Position numbers and translations under genes: made by a program. Positions 7,077 to 12,605 of a stretch of DNA of 12,605 nt are shown here, in pieces (the stretch's first letter is position 1; each line of letters begins with the position of its first letter). The DNA is taken from positions 1 through 12,605 of the forward strand of contig JAJYGO010000049.1 of NCBI GenBank assembly GCA_021785115.1. Reading direction: 5' to 3'. Below the pieces are notes generated by a model. That model was not told where the DNA came from. It saw nothing but the letters and a program-made list of their open reading frames with translations, and did not search any database. The stretch comes from Chloroflexota bacterium (GTDB lineage: Bacteria > Chloroflexota > Limnocylindria > Limnocylindrales > CSP1-4).

Positions 7077-8240
7077 GTGAGCGCCGGAGCGTCCTCCGCC
7101 GGCAGTTCGCGCGGGCGGTCCGCCGGCGCCGGCGTCGTCGGCGCCCTGGCCGTGGCGGCGATCCTGCTGGCGTCGGTGGCCGCGACGCTCCACGCCGTGG
7201 TCCTGTCGCCGAGCGCCCTCGGCGCGGCGGTGGCGCCGGTCGGCGCGAACCCGCAGGTCCGGGCCGCGGTCGCCGGCCAGGCCGCGGCCGAGGTGGTGTC
7301 CGCGCTCGACGTGGAGGGCCGCGCGGCGGGCCTGATCGGCGGTCCGCTGGGGAGCGTCACGGCCCCCGCGATCGCCCGTGCGGTCCAGGCCGAGCTCGCC
7401 TCGGCGATCGACGACGCCCTCGCCTCGCCCGCCTTCGCGGAGCACTGGCGGCAGATGGTCGACGCGGCGGCCGATGGTGCGGTCGCCGTGCTCGAGGGGG
7501 ATTCCAGCGCCATCACGACCAGCCACGGCGTGGTGTACCTCAACCTCCTGCCCGCGGTCGCCGGGACGCTGGACGCCCTCAAGGCGCACGGCCTGCTCGA
7601 CGCGTCCGTGCGACTGCCGGACCTGTCCAGCCCGGCGACCCCCGCCCGGCAGGCGCTCGCCAGCCTGTCGTCGGCGCTCGGCCTCGACCTGCCGCCCGAC
7701 TTCGGCCAGGTGGCGATCGCCCAGACCGCCGCGCTCGAGCAGGCCCAGGCCGCGGTCGCGGCCATCGAGGCCGCCACGCTGGCCCTCGACCTGGCGGCCC
7801 TGGGGCTCACCCTGGCGGCTGTCGTGATCGCCGTGGACCGGCCCGCGACCCTGATCCGGATCGGCCTGGGCGCGGCCTTCGCGATGGCGCTGGTCCCGCC
7901 GCTCCTGCGCCTCGCCGAGGGCGCGATCAGCGCGAGCCTGGCGGCGCCGGGCATGAGCGTGGTGGCGGCCGCGATCACGGACGCCATCGTCGGCGCTGTC
8001 TCGTGGCCCCTGCGCGCGGTCGCGGGAGCCTGCCTCGCCGTCGCTGCCGCGGGCATGGCGGCGCTGCTCTGGACGGCGGCCGGCCGTCGCCGGACGGCTG
8101 CCCTGCCGGTGCTCGCGGGCGCCCTGGCTGCACTCGCCTGGCTGGCGATCGGGCCCGACCCCGCCCTGCTCGCGGCGGCCGTGCTGCTGACGGGGCTGTG
8201 GATCGCTCGCTTCCGGCTCCTGGGGTCGGCGCCGGCCTGA
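7077..8240 (+). CDS. Integral membrane protein with a large extracytoplasmic domain, conserved hypothetical type
   Basis: A 387-residue Ala/Leu-rich protein. One N-terminal membrane helix (about 18-42) is followed by a roughly 180-residue domain expected to lie outside the membrane, then four or five helices (about 233-257, 258-283, 310-340, 345-362 and 363-380). The soluble domain has a pattern I associate with uncharacterised actinobacterial and Chloroflexota membrane proteins: SPAFAEHWRQMVDAAADGAV, then a short acidic turn (EGDSSAI) and VVYLNLLPAV. No catalytic motif is visible and no function can be given. A heptad-like Ala/Gln/Glu stretch (QTAALEQAQAAVAAIEAA) just before the second helix could be a short coiled coil. 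GTG 7077 is the first start in the open frame and gives a signal-anchor N-terminus with a positively charged head. The gene likely shares a transcript with the membrane protein upstream. Confidence 0.8.
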   Translation: MSAGASSAGSSRGRSAGAGVVGALAVAAILLASVAATLHAVVLSPSALGAAVAPVGANPQVRAAVAGQAAAEVVSALDVEGRAAGLIGGPLGSVTAPAIARAVQAELASAIDDALASPAFAEHWRQMVDAAADGAVAVLEGDSSAITTSHGVVYLNLLPAVAGTLDALKAHGLLDASVRLPDLSSPATPARQALASLSSALGLDLPPDFGQVAIAQTAALEQAQAAVAAIEAATLALDLAALGLTLAAVVIAVDRPATLIRIGLGAAFAMALVPPLLRLAEGAISASLAAPGMSVVAAAITDAIVGAVSWPLRAVAGACLAVAAAGMAALLWTAAGRRRTAALPVLAGALAALAWLAIGPDPALLAAAVLLTGLWIARFRLLGSAPA

Positions 8241-8286
8241 CGCCAGGCGATCTCCGGCCCGGCGCCGGTGCAGGGCCGCCCCGTCC

Positions 8287-8292
8287 TACAAT
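8287..8292 (+). promoter_or_regulatory. Candidate -10 element (TACAAT)
   Basis: TACAAT matches the sigma-70 -10 consensus at five of six positions and stands out in a very GC-rich setting. It lies 71 bases upstream of ATG 8364. No good -35 hexamer is seen 16-18 bases upstream, so strength is uncertain. Confidence 0.45.
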
Positions 8293-8294
8293 CA

Positions 8295-8332
8295 GCCCGC
8301 GTCCTCAACATCCATGCGAACCCTGCGCGGGC
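8295..8332 (+). other. Inverted repeat in the leader of the small gene
   Basis: GCCCGCG (8295-8301) is the exact reverse complement of CGCGGGC (8326-8332), with 24 bases between. If TACAAT at 8287 is the -10 element, the left arm would sit at the start of the transcript, making this a 5' leader stem or an operator. At this GC content a seven-base match is only suggestive. Confidence 0.3.
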
Positions 8333-8363
8333 ATCCGCCCGGCCACCGCACGAGGCTCAACCG

Positions 8364-8690
8364 ATGACCGACGACCCCGAGCTCGCGCGCTCGCTCGCGG
8401 ACGGCCGCGACCACTATCCGGTCCCGTTCCTCCAGAACCTGATCGACAACGGCGAGGGCTGGCAGATGGAGAGCGACCTCGGCCGCGCCATCGTGGCCGC
8501 ACTCGAGGACGGCACCTGTGTCCTCGGCCCGGTGGCCCACCACGACTACCACGGCAACCTGGTGCCGGCGCGCCAGGACGTCGCGCCCGGCGCGAAGGGC
8601 AGCCTCGAGTACGCCAACCGGCTGCGCTCGGGCCGCGGCGCCCCGCAGCTGGTCGAGCAGGCGGACGGCCGGGTCGTCGAGGCGGGGTAG
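8364..8690 (+). CDS. Small soluble protein of unknown function with an HHDYH motif
   Basis: A 108-residue acidic protein that I do not recognise. It has no signal peptide and no membrane segment. The composition is balanced (W33, several Y, N, Q, H), with none of the Arg/Pro/Ala-only look of a spurious frame, which supports a real gene. Features seen: an N-terminal segment with DHYPVPFLQNLIDNGEGW (16-33), a helix-like ESDLGRAIVAALEDG (36-50), one cysteine (C52), and a histidine cluster HHDYHGN (59-65) that could bind a metal. The C-terminal third is polar and probably flexible. ATG 8364 is preferred over an upstream in-frame GTG because it has GAGG at 8352-8355 and begins the normal-looking sequence. 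A promoter-like TACAAT lies upstream and two hairpins follow the stop, so it may be a one-gene transcript. No relation to the flanking genes is evident. Confidence 0.72.
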   Translation: MTDDPELARSLADGRDHYPVPFLQNLIDNGEGWQMESDLGRAIVAALEDGTCVLGPVAHHDYHGNLVPARQDVAPGAKGSLEYANRLRSGRGAPQLVEQADGRVVEAG

Positions 8691-8694
8691 CGGC

Positions 8695-8728
8695 CGGCCC
8701 GGAGGGCCGAGGGGGCGCCGATCCCCCT
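8695..8728 (+). terminator. Two abutting hairpins after the small gene
   Basis: CGGCCC (8695-8700) pairs with GGGCCG (8704-8709) around a three-base loop. The very next base starts a second perfect stem, AGGGGG (8710-8715) with CCCCCT (8723-8728). They begin four bases after the TAG stop. The position and strength fit a transcription terminator of the kind lacking a U-tract, as proposed for high-GC bacteria. Confidence 0.5.
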
Positions 8729-8860
8729 GCCGCGGCCCCGGACGATCGAGGTCCAGGGATCCGTCGCATGCCTGGCCCGTCGGCACCCCATCCCGACCTC
8801 GACCCGGGAGGAATCGCCGACGAGGGAGGCGGGGCCGATCGGGAGGGGGTAGCGGTCCGC

Positions 8861-9871
8861 GTGCGAGAGGTGCAGACGGTCCTCGGGCCCGTCGCGGCGG
8901 GAGCGCTCGGGACGACGCTGGTCCACGAGCACCTGCTGATCGACCTGCGGCCGCGGTTCGCCGCCGGCGGCCCGGGCGAGGACGAGCCGGTGGGCCCGGC
9001 CACGATCGGCCGCGTCCGCGCGGACCCGTTCGCGTTCCGCGACAACCTGGTGCTCGACGACCTCGACCTCGCGGCGTCGGAGCTGGCGCCGTTCGCGGCG
9101 GCCGGCGGCCGCACCGTCGTGGACCTCACGCTGCCCGAGATCGGCCGGCGTCCGGCGGCGCTCGCGGCCCTGGCCGAGCGCACCGGCCTCAACGTCGTGA
9201 TGGGCTGCGGCCGCTACCTCGCCGGCGCCCGGCCGGCCGAGCTCCGAGGAGCCCCGGCTGGACGGCTGCGCGACGAGCTGCTGGGAGACCTGCTCGAGGG
9301 CGCCCAGGGGACCGGCATCCGCGCCGGCGTGATCGGCGAGATCGGCACCTCCGACCCGCTCCACCCCGACGAGGCGCGGATGCTGTGGGCCGCGGCAGAG
9401 GCGCAGCAGCAGACCGGTGCCGGCCTCGTCGTGCACCTCGACCCGTGGGGCCGCAACGGCCCCCAGGTGCTGGACCACGTGCTCGGCGCTGGGGCGGACC
9501 CAGATCGCCTGGTGCTCGCCCACCTCGACCCGTCGCTGGCCGACCCCTCGTACGCCCGCAGCCTCGCCGGGCGCGGCGTGACGGTGGCCGTCGACATCTG
9601 GGGCGACGAGGACGCGTACGGCGGCAAGGGCATGCCCGCCGACGAGTCGCGGATCGCGACGGTCCTGGCCGCCTTCGAGCAGGGCTGGGCCGACCGGCTG
9701 GCGCTGAGCCAGGACGTGTGCCTCAAGAGCCAGCTCCGCGCCCACGGCGGAGCCGGGTACGCCCACCTCGTCGAGCGGATCGCGCCGAGGCTCCGGGCCG
9801 CCGGCCTCGGCGACGCCGAGCTCGAGCTGCTGTTCGTCCGCACGCCGCGCCGGATCCTCGCCGGCGCCTGA
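8861..9871 (+). CDS. Phosphotriesterase-family metal-dependent hydrolase
   Basis: A 336-residue TIM-barrel amidohydrolase of the phosphotriesterase-related (PHP/PTE) family, which use a two-metal centre to hydrolyse phosphoesters, lactones or amides. Metal ligands seen in order: H22 and H24 in the signature VHEHLLID, E160 in IGEIGTSD, H192 in VVHLDPWG, H221 in LAHLDPS, and D285 in LSQDVCLKSQ. The bridging position is Glu, as in bacterial PHP proteins, instead of the carbamylated Lys of true phosphotriesterases, so organophosphate activity should not be assumed; lactonase-like activity is more typical of such relatives. The C-terminal pattern AHGGAGYAHLVERIAPRL fits the family; the usual NP before the last helix is TP here. 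GTG 8861 puts the family's opening (VQTVLGPV) at the N-terminus and has GGGAGGGGG at 8841-8849. An upstream ATG at 8768 would add a Gly/Asp-rich 31-residue tail. It converges on the next gene, 33 bases away. Confidence 0.9.
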   Translation: MREVQTVLGPVAAGALGTTLVHEHLLIDLRPRFAAGGPGEDEPVGPATIGRVRADPFAFRDNLVLDDLDLAASELAPFAAAGGRTVVDLTLPEIGRRPAALAALAERTGLNVVMGCGRYLAGARPAELRGAPAGRLRDELLGDLLEGAQGTGIRAGVIGEIGTSDPLHPDEARMLWAAAEAQQQTGAGLVVHLDPWGRNGPQVLDHVLGAGADPDRLVLAHLDPSLADPSYARSLAGRGVTVAVDIWGDEDAYGGKGMPADESRIATVLAAFEQGWADRLALSQDVCLKSQLRAHGGAGYAHLVERIAPRLRAAGLGDAELELLFVRTPRRILAGA

Positions 9872-9879
9872 CCGCCGGC
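9860..9879. terminator. Dyad between convergent genes
   Basis: GCCGGCG (9860-9866) and CGCCGGC (9873-9879) form a perfect seven-base stem whose six-base loop contains the hydrolase stop codon. It sits in the 33-base gap between convergent genes and could serve as a bidirectional terminator. No T-run is present on either strand. Confidence 0.4.
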
Positions 9880-9904
9880 CCGCCCTCGATCCCGCCTGCT
9901 CCGC

Positions 9905-12605
9905 TCAGCTGCGGTCCAGCATCGCCAGGAAGGGGCGGGCCCCGAGCCGCTCGAGAATGGGCCGCGCCGCGCCGGCTGCCTCGACGGCGGCGGGGTCGTC
10001 GGGGCCCAGCGTGACGGCTGCGTCGATCGCGACCAGGGCGGCCTCGAAGGCGACGCCGGCGTCGAGGAGGCCGCGCTGCGCCTCGGCGAACAGGCGGCGG
10101 CCCTCGTCGGCGCGCCCCTCGAGGGCCGCCAGCGACGCGCCGATCGCGGTCCGCCGGATGGTGACGAGCGAACCCCGGACGCCGTTGGCCTGGATCGCCG
10201 CCAGATCGTCGCGCAGGCCGGCGGCGTCTCGGGTCCAGGCGGAGGTCCGGGCGGCCACCGGGAGGGCGGCCGGGGCGTTGAGCCGGCTGAGGCGGGCGAG
10301 CGCGAGCGCGGCCCGGCGTGCCTCGGCCAGCCGCCCGTCCGCCAGTCCGACCATCGACTCGAAGTCGAGGCGCGCGACCTTGACCGTGAGCTCGTCCGGA
10401 TGGGCCTCGAGCAGCGTCCGCAGCTCGGCCCTCCTGCGGACCCAGCGGCTCGCCCCGCCACGCTCGGACCACGATCGGGCCGACCAGGAGCCAGGCGCGG
10501 TCGGGCGTCTCGAGCTCCCCGTCGAGCAGGGGCCACGACTCCTCGACGATGAAGTCCCAGTCGCCGGTCCAGCGCGCGACCTCGCACGAGTTCCCCGTGA
10601 GGGCGATCAGCCTCGACCGGAGGCCGAGCCGCCGCGCGTCCGCGAGGGCGCGCTTCCCGAGCGCGAGCGCCCCGGCCGCATCGCGCGCCCCCATCGACGC
10701 CAGGATGGACACCTGGGCCGTCAGGGCTTCCTGGGCCAGGCCCACGCTGGCGAGGAGATCGACGCCCGCCCGCGCGACGGCCGTTCCCTCGTAGTTCCGG
10801 CCGCTCGGCAGGAGCGTCACCCCCTTGATCGCGAGCGCCGTGGCGACGAGGGGCAGGTTCTCGAGCCGCTCGGCGTCGACGAGGGCCTCGTCAGCCGCCT
10901 TGAGCGCGGGCCCGTAGTCCTCCTTGATCATCAGCTGCCGTGCGAGGGCGACCTTGAGGTCGGCCATCACCTCGGGGTCGTCGAGGTCGCCCGACTCCTC
11001 CACCGCGGCGGAGATGACGTCCAGCGCCTCCTCGAACCGGACCGCCCAGCCGAGGCTGCGCGCGAGGGTGGCAGAGGTTCGAGCGGCGGCCCGCCGATCG
11101 CCCGTCTCGCGGTACAGCGAGACGGCCTCGCGCAGGCTCGCGATCGCGGCCTCGTAGCCGGCGGCGAAGGTCCACTCCTCGCCGGCACGCGCGAGGAGGG
11201 CCGCGCGATCGGCCGGTCCCGCGGCAACCGCGAGGGCCCGCTCGCAGAACGTGGCCGCCTGCGCATGGGAGCCGAGCGCGGCGGCCCGCACGGCCGCCGC
11301 CTCGAGCGCCGTCCGGGCCCACGCCGCCAGGTCCGGCGCGTCGGGCGCATCTGGACTGCCCTGGTAGGCGGCGAGGACGTGGTCCGCGATGACGCCCGCG
11401 AACTCGTCGGAGCCGAGCGCCTCGAAGTAGCGGGCGGCGGCCAGGTGGCGCGACTTGCGGTCGGCCCTGGCCAGCGTGTTGTAGGCGACCTCGCGGATCA
11501 GGCCCTGGACGAACGCGTACTGGCCGCGCTCCGGCGAGCGCGGATCCGCCGACACGGCCAGGATCTCGTGGCGCACGAGGCTCCGCAGGCGCGGCGCCAG
11601 ATCGGCCTCGGCCGCGCCCGACACCGCGGCGAGCCCCGCGGGCGTGAAGCTCTGGCCCAGGACGGCCGCGTCGTGGACGAGGGCCCGCTCGGCCGGGTCC
11701 AACGCGTCGAGGCGCGAGGCGATCAGCGCGGTCAGCGTGTCGGGGACCGCCAGCGAGGTCAGGTCGCCCGCCGGGACGTAGACCCCGTCGCGGAGGGCGA
11801 GGCGACCGTCGGCGAGCAGCATCCGCACGGTCTCCACCGCGTACAGGGGCATGCCGTCGGCCCGCGCGACGATGGCCTGCACGGCGCTCTCGGGGAGCCC
11901 GGGCACCAGCCCGGTCAGCAGTTCGTGCATCGCGCCCTGGCTGAGCGGCTCCAGGGTGACGGCCGTGAAGTTGCGCTTGGCGTGCCAGTCGGGCCGCCGG
12001 TCCAGCAGGTCCGGCCGCGCCATGGTGAGCACGTAGATCGGCAGCGCCCGGCTCCACTCGAGCAGGTGGTCCACGAAGTCGATCAGGCCGGCGTCGGCGT
12101 TGTTGAAGTCCTCGAACACCAGCGCCACCGTGCCCGTGTCGGCCATGCGCTCGAAGAAGGTCCGCCAGGCGCCGAACAGCTCGGCCGAGGCGGTGGTCGC
12201 GCCGCCCACGCCCAGCAGCGCGAGCAGCGCGCCCTCGATCCAGCGCCGCTCGGCCTCGTCGGGCACGTGCTCGCGGACCGTCTCCGCCACCTTGGCGCGG
12301 GTGGTCGCGTCGTCGTCGGTCTCCAGCAGCCGGCAGCGGCTGCGGACCATCTCTCCCAGCGCCCAGAAGCTGATCGTCTCGCCGTAGGCCGGGGAGCGGC
12401 CGACGTGCCACCAGACCTGCTCGGCGAGGCCGTCGGCGTACTTGCTGAACTCCCAGGCCAGCCGGGTCTTGCCGATGCCCGCCGGGCCGATCACCGAGAC
12501 GAGGCGCGCCCGGCCGTCGCGCGACGTGGCGTGGAACAGGTCCTTGAGCAGCCGGAGCTCGTCGTCGCGGCCCACGAACGGCGCCTCGAGCGTCTCCGTC
12601 CGGTT
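9905..12605 (-). CDS. AAA-ATPase/TPR regulator (cyclase-associated type), N-terminus cut off and frameshifted
   Basis: About 900 residues are in the window; the gene continues past the right edge. From that edge it reads NRTETLEAPFVGRDDELRLL, the usual entry to the STAND-type AAA domain found after class III adenylate cyclase domains in Actinobacteria and Chloroflexota; the cyclase part is presumed, not seen. Counting from the edge, Walker A GPAGIGKT is at 40-47 and Walker B ALVFED ends at 165-166. Then come the MARPDLL region, LEPLSQGAMHELL, the GMPLYAVE helix and a winged-helix-like segment (LGQSFTPAGLAAVSG). An alpha-helical TPR-type repeat region runs from about 400 to the end. Such proteins couple ATP-dependent switching to signalling or transcription. 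The frame breaks at about residue 720 (near 10441): the first frame becomes Arg/Gly/Pro-rich noise, while the next frame continues normally (RAELRTLLEAHPDELTVKVA) to the stop at 9905-9907. It is either a recent pseudogene or carries a sequencing error. Confidence 0.88.
10441..10443 (-). other. Probable one-base insertion causing a frameshift
   Basis: On the gene's strand the sequence reads GAG CCG CTG GGT CCG CAG, and sense is lost from there. Removing one G from the GGG run gives GAG CCG CTG GTC CGC AGG AGG GCC GAG, which continues as helical TPR-like protein (LVRRRAELRTLLEAHPDE) to a normal stop. The break is therefore best placed in the CCC (+ strand) at 10441-10443. Confidence 0.75.

Noticed and set aside
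8268..8363. GTG 8268 as the start of the small gene
   Set aside because: The extension crosses the candidate promoter and leader dyad, and ATG 8364 has a better ribosome site.
8768..8860. Upstream ATG as the start of the phosphotriesterase-family gene
   Set aside because: It would add a Gly/Asp-rich tail without family similarity; the conserved fold begins at about GTG 8861.
9723..10440. Continuation of the ATPase in its first frame past 10441
   Set aside because: The sequence there is Arg/Gly/Pro-rich without helical repeats and runs into the convergent hydrolase gene; the next frame gives normal protein ending at 9905.

Overview
This is a very GC-rich (well over 65% by eye) bacterial window with strong G/C preference at third codon positions. 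Protein style (a fused iron-sulfur/molybdenum hydroxylase, an EF2568-type desulfurase, a cyclase-type AAA/TPR regulator, many Ala-rich membrane proteins) fits an uncultured Chloroflexota (Limnocylindria-like) or a deep actinobacterial lineage. That placement is inference; there is no rRNA gene here to settle it.

Layout. Eight genes are recognised. Seven lie on the + strand and one on the - strand, entering from the right edge. (1) 166-4346 is a compact operon: a fused 2Fe-2S/molybdopterin hydroxylase, a single-cysteine DsrC/TusE-like sulfur carrier, and a class V aminotransferase of the cysteine desulfurase family, separated by 28 and 1 bases. (2) 4347-5016 is a 670-base gene-free stretch with two short tandem-repeat blocks and several inverted repeats. 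(3) 5017-6060 is a YghZ/Gpr-type aldo/keto reductase with a perfect Shine-Dalgarno sequence. (4) 6119-8240 holds two integral membrane proteins of unknown function, each preceded by a short hairpin. (5) 8364-8690 is a small unrecognised protein with a promoter-like TACAAT upstream and two abutting hairpins downstream. (6) 8861-9871 is a phosphotriesterase-family metallohydrolase. (7) 9905 to the right edge, on the - strand, is the C-terminal part of a large AAA-ATPase/TPR regulator. It is broken by an apparent one-base frameshift near 10441 and its N-terminus lies outside the window.

How the genes may work together. The most interesting unit is the first operon. A desulfurase that can form a cysteine persulfide (or release selenium from selenocysteine), a DsrC/TusE-type carrier with one C-terminal cysteine, and a xanthine-dehydrogenase-family enzyme that needs a terminal sulfur or selenium ligand on its molybdenum together suggest a dedicated chalcogen relay for maturing the molybdenum centre. 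EF2568-type desulfurases are established genomic partners of selenium-dependent molybdenum hydroxylases; the DsrC-like middle gene would be the new element. The downstream genes show no obvious functional link to this unit or to each other.
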